A DNA stretch of 64,000 nt from Trichuris trichiura (Eukaryota; Nematoda; Enoplea; Trichinellida; Trichuridae): contig JBAJFE010000009.1 of assembly GCA_037903355.1 (NCBI GenBank), forward strand, positions 1,178,001 to 1,242,000, given 5' to 3'. Under the pieces are notes generated by a model. That model was given only the letters and a program-made list of their open reading frames with translations. It was not told the DNA's origin and searched no databases. Below, one piece after another: positions 47,690 through 57,857 of this stretch (the first letter of the stretch is position 1; every line of letters starts with the position of its first letter). The translations under genes were made by a program, and so were the position numbers.

Positions 47690-47937
47690 CTACAGTTGAG
47701 TGAGTTTTCCAACAAGTACTTTCAAGCGTACTACTTCTTTCGACTGAAAACATTTTGACAGACTTACGCCAGTGAACAGATTATAAAAAAAACATACTTA
47801 ACAGAACTTACAAAGACTTGTCCAGGCAAAAAGGCGTTCTCAAAGTCTGACAGGGCGGAATAATAAACAAATACTGCAAAGAAAAGGATCAATTGTAGAA
47901 CAAGAATTTTTAAAGTAGAAAAATGAATTCGTAGCAT
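47690..47937 (-). CDS. Possible 59-residue single-pass membrane microprotein
   Basis: Exon 47937-47812 starts at an ATG five bases after a TTTAAAG acceptor and ends at a GTAAGT donor; exon 47743-47690 follows a TTTTCAG and ends at TAG. Both are in phase 0. The product has a basic start (MLRIHFSTLK), one strongly hydrophobic helix (ILVLQLILFFAVFVYYSAL), then a short amphipathic tail (SKEVVRLKVLVGKLTQL). No family recognised. An alternative donor (GTAGAA) just before the stop would let the frame continue to unseen exons, as in the N-terminus of a type II membrane enzyme. Confidence 0.35.
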
Positions 47938-47997
47938 GTTATCTTTAAAGTACGAAAAGATGTCAGCATTAGTCCTTTTCAAGCCAAACTTTTCCAC

Positions 47998-50031
47998 CGG
48001 TGAAATTTAGCCCACATCACGTATTATCCAATTGACCTTCCATTTGCTTTTATTAAATTATGAATTTGGATTAATGTCCCATTCGCGATTGTCTTACTAA
48101 TTTTGAATGTAAATATGGTTTTCTAATAATAGCTTAATATCGTTTGTTTTCTTGCTTTACGCAACGATGCTATTTTGTCTTTTGCTCGACCGTATATTGC
48201 CACGAAACTGGCAGTATCTAAAATTCGACTACTACAGCTAATTATTGCTATGTATAAATGCTTTTGCATTTCTTTCTCCGTAACTTAAGCTTATGAATGA
48301 AATATAGCGCTACAGTAACGTCACTTTCTCGTAAATGCCGAAACGAATTGGAGCTTCTCAAAACATGTTTACTTATGCAACTGTTGAAAAGATAGATTCA
48401 TTTTGATTTCGTTTATTTCGATCTTCAGTTCCGAGCTTCAAAGACGCGGAGCGAAAAAGTACGTGCGTGACACTGTCGTGCACATCTCGCGTATCTTTTA
48501 CTTAAACTAAATGGAATGTCGTCGTTGCAAAGTTCTTTGACTTTGCTCTTCGTTCGGAAATCATTCACCTAATTCAAAAAATGATTTGAGTAAACCGTTG
48601 CGACAGCCGGCTGGAATTGAATTCAACAAAATAATTATTCAATAACAATCTTTCAAACCTCAAGCAATCGAAGCTGGAGTTTGCGTACGTAAAAACTGAA
48701 TTTCACTAGCTAGATCCCTCGTCTTGCTAAAGCCTCGTAATTAATCACTGCTTTATTTTTATACAACAACCGCCCAACGCGAGGCTATATAGGCTAACGG
48801 TGTTTGTGAGAACAGCGCTATCCTAACGTGCCATCTAAAGCCAAAAGAGTGAAAAATGTACAGCCTTTCCTAATCGCGTCGGCAAATTCAAAAAAAATGG
48901 TAATATTTTAAAAATCTTTTCGCAAATTTAAAATGGGCCAGTCCTAGCCTAACCTAATGCCTAACGCGTCCCACTTCTCTAAGAGATAAAAATCAAAAAA
49001 AAGAAAGAACAGCTCCGGCTACGCTGCCCCATGTAGGCAAAACGGGCCTATTTTTTTGCGTTGAATAATAGGTAACCTGAACATCATCAAGGTTAAATCA
49101 TCACCTTGGGCATTCCTTCTTTCGCGACGGGCTGCAAAGAGCAAAATTAGTAAACAAACGCTCTGGCGGCAATAATAACCAGTATTGCCGCCTAAAACGC
49201 ACCGCTCGGACTTGCTAGACTCAATTTGCATTTTACGGTTCGGAACGCGTGTTGAACACGTCGGTTTTGTTTGCATCGTCATTATAACTTTTAAAAGGAA
49301 CAAAATACAATGTTTTCACAGCAAAGCAAAGTCACGAAGGCTTTATCTTCTAATGTCTTCGATGACAACCGCTTTGCCAAGATAACAATGAACCGACGAC
49401 GTCAAACGACTTTGAAGCAAATTTTTTTAAGAAATACATTAATAATTTTTGCATATGCTTCTACTGCCAATAGCTCGCAAGTAATCGTAGAGCTTCAGTT
49501 ACTAAGTTTGAATTGCGATCATGTTCAATTGCAGTCAGTTGACGACGAGTTGAAGTTTTCCATTGCCAAGTTCTCCGTCAATGCCATTTCCGGTCTAATT
49601 TTTCTCGTATGCCATTCGAAGCGTATACGGAATGAAATATACTTGAACTGTTCAACCGATCGCTATCTGAGCTGCTGTTCATTTCAAGAATGATAATGAG
49701 ACGTAGAACCATACAGGCTGACAAGTAGGTGGACAGTATTTCCCTCAGGCTTTCAAGTTCCCTTGGAAACTGGTTCGCCCCTCTCTCCGACTATTGCCTG
49801 AGCATTGTTTTCGCCAGAAATTGAAAATAGCGTTAAAACTAGTGGAAACTGTCACGGTTTACCTCCTTGGGTTGGCCAAAAAGAAAGTACGAGTGTCATT
49901 CGTTAGACGGCATAGCAAAGGGCCAAAACTGGAAAGTTAGAAAAAGGTCAGCCAACTCTTTCACGTTGTATATTTATTAACAATGCCTTATATAGTTTAC
50001 AACTGTTCTCGTCAGTCGTAGAACGTTCAAC
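47998..50031. other. Intergenic stretch
   Basis: No gene was supported. The longest plus frame (49310-49693, 127 codons from ATG) has a hydrophobic patch and several Cys but no family resemblance and no clean splice context; the minus frame 49019-49303 overlaps it. The last 200 bp should hold the promoter of the secreted-protein gene. Confidence 0.45.
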
Positions 50032-51625
50032 ATGTGGTCACATTCATTTCTCCTCTTCTTTGGCGCCACTGTTGCTCTTTTAACTTTGTCTACAAGCGAA
50101 ACGCCCGACTGCGCAAAGGACATTGACAAATTCTACGCCTGCGTCAAGACCAAATATGATGATGAAATTGTGAAGCTGTTCGACGAAAAGAAGAAATCTA
50201 CATTCACTGAAGAAGCTAACAAATGCTTCACGTCGTATGCTTTCTCTTTCTATTGTTAGCAGGCAAAAACCGTGTAGCCTATCCTTTTAAGGATAATTCA
50301 GTAATGAGTGTTAATTGTTCCATCAAAACTATACGCATCAATTTTTAAGCACAAAGCCCTTAGAACGTTTCCTTCAATTTGTAAATCATTCAGTTAAATA
50401 TTTAATGCTCAAAGACTGCTGCATATAATCTTGCTGGATTATTATTGCAAAGGGACAGGGCACAGCCGAGTTTTATAAGAGTTCTGCACACCCACAGATA
50501 TTTTCATCGAAATGGAAATATTTGTAATTTCTACCTGAAAAAAATCGTTTTGGACAAAACTTTCGGGATTCACTTTTCAGCCAGTTTGTCTACAAGAGCT
50601 TACCAGGTGATAACAAACTATTAGAAAAGTGAAATTTTTAAAATTCAAATATACCTTGACGCCCTCATGTTAGTAGAGTAAAATACTGACGCGAAAATAG
50701 GCTTATCCCGAATAAACTCATGAAGCTTTGGTTCGCTTAAGCGCGGTTTTAAATATTACAGGAACGGCTGCAAAGCACCCAAAGGCAATGACGCAGCGAC
50801 AGACGGCGCTGACGAAGACGAAGATGACGGAATAGATATTAACATGTCCTATGAGGCAGTGCAGATAAAGAAAATTTTAAATCCCTTCTGGTTTCCCGGT
50901 GAAACAGCCAAGAACGTGACCACAAAACAGGAAGAGTGCGCCAACCTTCAAGATGGAAAAGCTATTGAGTTGATAACCCAATGCGTGCAAAAGACTGTGC
51001 CTGGATTCAAATTTCCTTACGACAGCGGATTGCCTACAAAGGTTGATTATATGGACCACACAAGCGAAGCTTTCGGAAGGTACACTTTTTGAATAATGTT
51101 CTAAATACCTTATCTCACCTTGCTTCTTCAGCGTCGAAGACTTTTTCAACGAAGCGGCAGCGAACTATCTGGCCGCACTTCGCGATCTGAAAACTTGTCC
51201 TAAAGACAAAAGTGAAGCTGTACAGACTTGCTTGGATAAGGTGTTCAGAGCACATCAAATGAGCTCGTTTGATAGGACTTTGACCACCGAGCGAACCTTT
51301 CGACTTCTCTGCAACGTTGGAGTCGAATGCCATAAGGCGTAAATTTTAAAAGCGAATCTATTCATTCCTAAGCGTGGCTTGTATTTTCAGAACTCGGGAG
51401 CCGTGCCAGCAATGGGTTCTAAAAACTAGAACGCTCGCCTGCGATTGCGCTTCGTCGGAAGAAGACAATGTGGTCAACTCATTGGCTGAAAGCTACAGCA
51501 AATGCTTTGGGGCAAGCACGGATAAAGAAGAAATTCGAAAGACCTACAAGAACCTGGTGAAAAGGAAGTGCAAAGCTATGGAGGACGACGCAAAACAATG
51601 TTCCACCGTTCTGCAGCTGCCGTGA
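50032..51625 (+). CDS. Secreted Cys-rich protein, family not recognised
   Basis: Exons 50032-50234, 50762-51079, 51132-51338 and 51391-51625 join in frame to 320 residues. A clear signal peptide opens it (FLLFFGATVALLTLSTSETP, cleaved near residue 22). The mature protein has repeated helical blocks with paired Cys (CAKDIDKFYACV; CANLQDGKAIELITQCV; CPKDKSEAVQTCL; SKCFGASTDKEEI with KCKAMEDDAKQC), suggesting tandem two-disulfide helical repeats. An acidic linker (ADEDEDDGIDIN) follows the first block. There is no transmembrane segment after the leader and one N-glycosylation site (NVT). Nematodes secrete many such Cys-rich proteins; no function should be assigned. Confidence 0.75.
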
Positions 51626-52653
51626 AAATACCACAACAGCCTTACGCCTCCGAAATTGAGCCAACATGCTGCATACGCATTTTGTAAGATTTATTGATTT
51701 AAAAAACGTGACATTAACTAATAATACTCGTAGCGAAGTAAAAGCATTTGAATAATGGCTGCATAAGCTAACAATGCTTTGCAAAATGACGAAGCTGACA
51801 GACTATAGCAAGTGATAACGCGCATTTTGCATTTTTTGAAATCGTCCACGCGGGTATTCGCTGGCTGCTCAATGAGCTGTATCGGGAACAAATTTCAACT
51901 CGTCAGTCGTTACGGTACGAGACTGCTCCTCCGGCATTAAAATAAATGTAAACATCAACGTAAAAGGCTGCAAAAAGAAGCGACGTTTTTTCTTTCGCGC
52001 AAACGGAAGGAAAAGAAGTTCAACGTACTTTAAAAAAACTTATGCCAGCTAAAAAACGAAGGCTACAGAAAGCGAGAAACCTGAACACATACCGTAAGCC
52101 AGGTTGAACGTTGGCGGCCCCTCTTTGTTAATGAGGGGTCGCTAACCCGCGCTCGTGCTTTTAAAAAAACTGAAAGTTGAACTTAAAAAAGTGCTACACT
52201 TTTTTTAAAACAACAAAAGAGTTTCATTATCACGATTTAAATCAGCTGCGATCGGTTTGCCTGATTGACGGTGGACTGAAAGTTGGCTTAACTCGAAATG
52301 ACGTATCAGCGGTCTCTAGTTTCGATAGGAGTAAATTTTGCTATCTAAAAAAATTTTTAAAAAAAGTCTGCAAGCACAATAGCGAATACGGCGAGGAATC
52401 GGCGGTTATACTTTAACGTTATAGCAGATAGCAGTGGCATAAAATGTGCCCACTTATCACGAAGCTGAATGCGAAAGTCGCAAGGGTTAGCCCTGATGAG
52501 TAGGAGTAGCTTAGCTACAGTAAACCTGGAATGCAAAACCACTGTTCCCACCGCGACTGAAAAAGCGCTTTTGGGCCGGCGTAAAAAATACAGCGTATTC
52601 TTGTTTATTGCACGCATATACAGCACCCATATATTCAAAAGATCAGTTAGGAA
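51626..52653. other. Convergent intergenic stretch
   Basis: This lies between the stop of the secreted-protein gene (plus) and the stop of the Ser-rich gene (minus), so both 3' ends fall here. A short G/C hairpin (GACCCCTC / GAGGGGCC) occurs near 52115-52140. No coding exon was seen. Confidence 0.45.
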
Positions 52654-54348
52654 CTAGGCAACGCTATCTTCTTCTTTAGCATTAATTCTGTCAAGCATTG
52701 CGGAGATCATACCGTTGAAAAAAGCATTACAAAGTGAATTCATCTGAGCATCATGAGAAGACGGTAGCGCTAAAAAAGGCCAATAAAGGCAATTAAATAC
52801 GTATATGTATAAAAAGGTTGCTTCTTACCTTGCATCCTTGTTTGGGCTTGTCTAGCAAGAGAAGCGGCCAACTTTGCAGCTGCTTGACTACTTTCTCGAT
52901 CTATAGTGCTACTAGCAGCCTTGCTTTGTTTTGCATCCGTCCTATTCGGCGGTTTACACCTAAACGCAATGTAATAAATAGCATGCATATAAGGTGGATT
53001 TAAGCATACTGATTGATGCTTGAATTGGACGGATACATGTGGTAGCACTTGAGCACCTCGCACCATTGTCTTTGGGTTTCCACGGCCTCTTGAAGCTCTC
53101 TAACAAAGGCAAAAGCATTTTAAAATTAACCGTGCAAGGCTACGCTGAGAAACCTCGATGTCGGCGCGAATGGATACGGCACGATTACCTTAGAAATAAC
53201 TGAACGCAAAAAAGTTGGAACCGCGACCAATCGGCGACGCAATAACATAAACGTCTGCTCGAAATGAGAGAGGTCAAAAAAGCGCGACTCTTTTACCTGA
53301 CTTCGTCGGCCATAATTGCGGTGGACCGATTCAGCGAAGCCCTACGAAGAAGGACAAACTTTGCAACGACCTCGAGCTCAGTTCTTGTGCAAGCCGACAA
53401 GTCGGATTCGTCGAATTCCAAATTCGACAATTTTTCCCAATTGAAAACTGTTTCTCGAATGGCGCATAGGTCAGCGGATGGATGAAATATTGAGAAATCC
53501 ACCTCTGAGCAAGTTGCATTCGATCTGGGCAAACAGTAACCACTGTAACTTCGCAAAAGCCGCTGCTCAGTGGTAGAATGCGAACGCTTTGTATAAGAGG
53601 TCGCTTGATCGTACCTATGACCTCCGGATCGACAGGACGAATGGTCCAAGGAAGAAAGAGTGCAATGGATGTCATCTCTCCTTCTAGCATCTTGTAGCGA
53701 CCTATGTACATTGTCACTGCGGCGGTATGAGGATTGCTTGCTCCGACCGTGTACACTTTCAAACAATAACTTATCCCCTGTGGACGAAGTAGGCAATTCC
53801 GTAGGAACACGGCATGGCTTCTGCGACTTTTCGGAGACCAGCGATTGCAATCTTACTTGAGGGGTGTCGAAAGACAAGTTTTTCAAACGTTCCAGAGCTG
53901 TTAGTTTCCGCGATAAGTTGCCATCCGCTGATGATGACGATGACGCAGCGCTTTGTGTTTTGCCGTCGTCCGCCGACGAACGCGTAACATCACCACGAGA
54001 AAGTGAAATTTGTTTGCCTTTTCGCTCCACGCCGTTTGCAACATTAAATTCCTTCGTCGAATGGGAAACCTTACCGAGAGTACAATTTCGTTTGGCAAAG
54101 CGCGCCTGCTTGGCCAGAAAAACGCCGGGAAGCTCACTGTCGTCGCAGTCATTGCTTCCGTTTACTACTCCTTCGACTCGTCTGATCGTAATACGGCGGG
54201 CCGACTTGTCGATCACCACCTGCGAAAAGGTACAATTAGCGGACGGATAAAAGGAAAAACGCACTGCAATTTTTTTAAAAAGAAAAAACAGCGATAGAAC
54301 GACGGTTCATGTACGGAGAACAAACGCCTCGTCACCAACCGTTTTCAT
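52654..54348 (-). CDS. Ser-rich protein with conserved-looking helical C-terminus, unrecognised
   Basis: Exons 54348-54336 (tentative first exon), 54263-53297, 53099-53010, 52959-52829 and 52769-52654 keep frame and give 438 residues. The first ~230 residues are low-complexity, rich in Ser, Arg and Asp, with basic patches (IDKSARRITIRRVEG). The C-terminal half is better structured: VFNWEKLSNLEFDESDLSAC, RTELEVVAKFVLLRRASL, then a helix across the next intron (ELQEAVETQRQWCEVLKCY), an Ala/Gln-rich helix (ESSQAAAKLAASLARQAQ) and a final helix (CNAFFNGMISAMLDRINA). I do not recognise the family; the helical tail suggests a scaffold or adaptor. The gene is head-to-head with TFIIH p62, 651 bp apart. 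The first exon is weakly supported. Confidence 0.7.
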
Positions 54349-54999
54349 CTCCCAAATGGACGCGTTTCAACTAGGAAAGGCAATAGAAAAAACGACAAGC
54401 TCCACGGATAACTTCAGGCCTGAAATCTTTGCGATCAACAGGATTTTCTTCCGGAATATCGGATCGTAAGACATTGAAACCTGAACAACTCCTATTGCAT
54501 ACTGTATGCTTGTCTGCTTTTTATTCTTTTCTCGCGGGCGGCCGATAGACAGCGTGCTTTAGGCTTGTTTAGTCATAATTTTATTTATTTTATGTCGCTT
54601 CCGGTTGTTCCGACTAGGATTGTTGTTGGTTTTAATTTCTAATTCTACTCCCTGCGAACGTTTTTCGGCAGTCATTTTGCGGTTGTAGCTTTCTCAATAG
54701 CAACTGGGTAGCAAATCTAAGCGCGCAGTGTTTTGACGCTGGTTGGGCGATTGCTGAAATTTTTATTTCAGACGAAATTCCGTTGAAGGACATGTAACCT
54801 GATCTTCATATTTTCATACTGTACATGCGAGTGATTTTGCGCGTTTTTGTGTTTGGGGTATAGCTTTGAAAGCTTAAAGATTGTTCTTTATGCAGAATGC
54901 GGCAGAGGAAGAACGGAAAATGAGTTGACCTGCAGGAAAGTTAGATCAGTTCTTCTTCTTTTGCGATCCTGAAGAAAAAGCCGTACGGCAATCCCGGCT
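54349..54999. promoter_or_regulatory. Divergent intergenic region between the Ser-rich gene and TFIIH p62
   Basis: These 651 bp separate two divergent start codons and should carry both promoters and 5' UTRs. No specific element was recognised. Confidence 0.45.
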
Positions 55000-57857
55000 A
55001 TGGAGAAAGTGTCCTTACAGCGGATAGACGAAAAAGACGTTATCATGTACGTAGGTTACGTTCTGTCCAAAAAGCACGGTATGGGCACTCTGTACGTAAC
55101 GCAAACGAAAATAGCGTGGCAAAGCGAAGTAGAAAGCGGCCTTCAGGTATGCGTTGAATACGACAAGATGCGCTGTAAGGACAAGTTAATGCCTTTGATG
55201 GGTATGGCTTTCTGTTCTTGCCTGTTTAGCCCAAAGGATATCCCCGGCCGGAAAGGCTAAAGTACAGTTGCAAATATGTTTACAAAACGACTCGAACGTG
55301 ACATTCCAATTTTGCAACCCTCTCGGAACGGAGCGCCAAACCGAGGAACGCGATTCCGTAAAGGATTTGCTGCAGACAATGATCTCAAAATTCAAGCGTG
55401 TTCCGTCAGCCGAGTTGGAGCAGAAACAAAAGTCAGTACCATGTGTTGGTTTGTCGCTTTTTAAATTTTTAAAGTCTCCATCCTTAGGGTTCTGCAGACT
55501 CATCCTGAGTTGTTGAAGCTATACGAAGACCTTGTAACCACTGGCATAATCAAGGCGGACGACTTTTGGCCTATGTTTGCTGCGGATGTTGGTCTTATTG
55601 TTTTTTTGCTATATAAGTTGAATTATTATGCGTCTGCTACAGGTAATGAACAACGAAACCAAAGAACAGCAAAAGTTAGGCGTTTCCGGTGGCTTCCTGG
55701 TAGCTACGTTTTCCGGATGTTGAAAAATGTTCATCTTTGCTTTAGGGTGATGTTGTGCGCAGCGACGTGTGCAACGAAGTGAAGTTTAGTTTAACAAGTG
55801 AAATAATAGATTCAATTTTCCTTACGTATCCTGCAGTAAAGAAAAAGCACGCCCAGTTGGTTCCCCGCGAAATGGATGAAACGGAGTTTTGGACGCATTT
55901 TTTTCAATCTCAGTATTTTCATCGAGACAGAAACCAGGCGCCTGGAGCGAAGGAATTCTTCAGCGATTGTCTTGAAATAGACAACGAAGGTTAGTCTCTT
56001 GTTATTATCAATAAAAAAACTATTACTTTAAATTTAAAATTCTTTCGCCTTTCAGAATCAGCACATATTAATGTGTCGGTCATTTTCATGCGCTCTTAGA
56101 ACCTCACGCTTCCAAAATGAGTAACGCAGAAGCTCTTAGCTTTCAGTAAATGTGAAATCAAATTCCTTGTAGTTGCTTTATCTCTTTTTTCATTTAGCTA
56201 CATCTGAAGTTCTAAATTTTGTTACTTTTACGGGTATTAATAGTTATTCGCGCTAATCTGTACCTGAATATACAAATAAAGGACAGTATGCTTTTTAAAA
56301 TTCAAATGTTTGAACTTTTAGCGTAAAAGCGCCGACGGTTTTCTTCCGTAGCAGCACTGGCAGCAACGATATTTTATCCCCTGCTGGTATTTCAATTTCT
56401 GAAACAATTTCTACGATATTTAAGCTTCCTAAGCTATTTAAACTTTGTGCAAATTAAAAACGCTTACCCGTCTTATTCCATCTGCTATTTATTGTTATTG
56501 ATGTTTAGTGGCTTTGTTTTAAAAAGCTTTCAATGCAAATGGCCTCTCATTTCCATCACGTATTTCATTTTGCTGCTCCGTTGAGCAACGCCATATGTTT
56601 TAAATTAATGTCCACGAAAAGTCGTTGATGAAATATGGAAGCATTGTAGATTTTAGAAGTCAGCTGGAACGGTACTATGAAGATGATCCCGAAAACGCCG
56701 TCGCCACTACGAGCAAGTCTATTTTTCAGGTGCGTAGGCGTCAGTTCGGCTCGTTTGACATTGAACCGTTTTGTGCAGGAAATGGCCGACGAGGCAAACG
56801 ACGAAGACGGGTTGAACAAAGCTTCTACTTCCAGTCTGGTTAACAGGCTTAATTATCACAGTAATCAGGTTATAAAAGCTCACGGGTTGATATCTGCTGG
56901 TTCCAGCGCAGATACAGTACCCGTACTTAAAGCTGATATGGGAAATCATTATTCCCCAAATTCCAAAAAAAGGAAGCTGACGTTGGTATTTCTCTACCGT
57001 AGTATCTATTTTGAGCTTATTTCAAAGCTTTCATTCGTAAGGCTAAGAGGTTGGAGTGCGAAGAGCTTTTAAAAAACGACAATAGACAAGATGGCGCTGT
57101 TGTTGAACTTAACATCGCCGATCCATCTCATTTTCAAAGTTACGCCGCGGAGGGGTCTTCCGACTTCACCGAAGCTGACATGGCCCGGTGGACAAACCTG
57201 GTAGCTCATTCCGCTGACCAGTGGTGCATGGATACTGCACACTCGGTAGCGTCAAGTTTAAGAGGCATCTTTAAAGTGACCAACCATTTTGAAGGGTTTT
57301 GACGAAAGTGCGGCATTTAACACGATTTTGAAAATTTTTTCCGCTCAAGACAAAGACGATTCGTTAGAAGCTGTTAAATCCCGCGGTAATAACGCTTTGA
57401 GCTTGTGTTAAGCGATCGTTTACGTTTTTTTTTACCGCTCAGCTACCGACCAGTTAATCGGCGATATCCAAAGTGCCCATTTTGTACTAATGGAGCTATT
57501 GCGTAAATTCTGGCATTCCTTTCCTCCATTGACTCCCGAAGCGGAACAGAAGGTACAACAACTTCGTCTCGCGCTTCCTTACTGCCTTTAGAAGCGGTAT
57601 GTCAGCTTGTTTTAGGCTGCTTCCGCGCTGGAGACATTGCAGAAGTACGAAGAATGTCGTTTGAAGCCGTTAAGCAATTTTTGCGTTACAAACGAGAGTG
57701 CAGCTGGTGAAATAGTGAGCACAGAGTTGTTTGATTATTCTTATTTTTATTCCACTGCTCATTTAAGGGTATTGAGGATCTCTATTCCTGTTTGAAAATG
57801 GCATATTCAAAGTATGAAAATTGGCAGCAAAAAAAGCGAGCACAGAATCATCGATAG
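55000..57857 (+). CDS. gtf-2H1: TFIIH core subunit p62 (GTF2H1/Tfb1)
   Basis: Exons 55000-55174, 55230-55431, 55488-55587, 55643-55699, 55746-55989, 56056-56072 (17-nt, tentative), 56622-56729, 56779-56981, 57050-57245, 57295-57385, 57443-57552, 57616-57714 and 57768-57857 give 563 residues (human 548). The N-terminal PH domain shows GTLYVTQTKIAW and RISPAGKAKVQLQI with VKDLLQTMISKFKR. Two BSD-type regions follow: LTSEIIDSIFLTYPAVKKK, TEFWTHFFQSQYFHRDR. The C-terminus keeps DIQSAHFVLMELLRKFWHSF and IEDLYSCLKMAYSKYENWQ. p62 is a structural TFIIH subunit that contacts XPC, activators and TFIIE in transcription and nucleotide-excision repair. The donor at 55588 and the microexon are the weakest points. 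Confidence 0.9.

Noticed and set aside
49310..49693. 127-codon plus frame upstream of the secreted-protein gene
   Set aside because: No homology, no acceptor or donor context and a competing antisense frame; kept only as a remark in the intergenic entry.
52488..52530. Plus-strand CTGATGAG followed by a GTAG/CTAC stem, resembling a hammerhead
   Set aside because: GAAA does not follow the stem (AGTAAA instead), so the core is incomplete.
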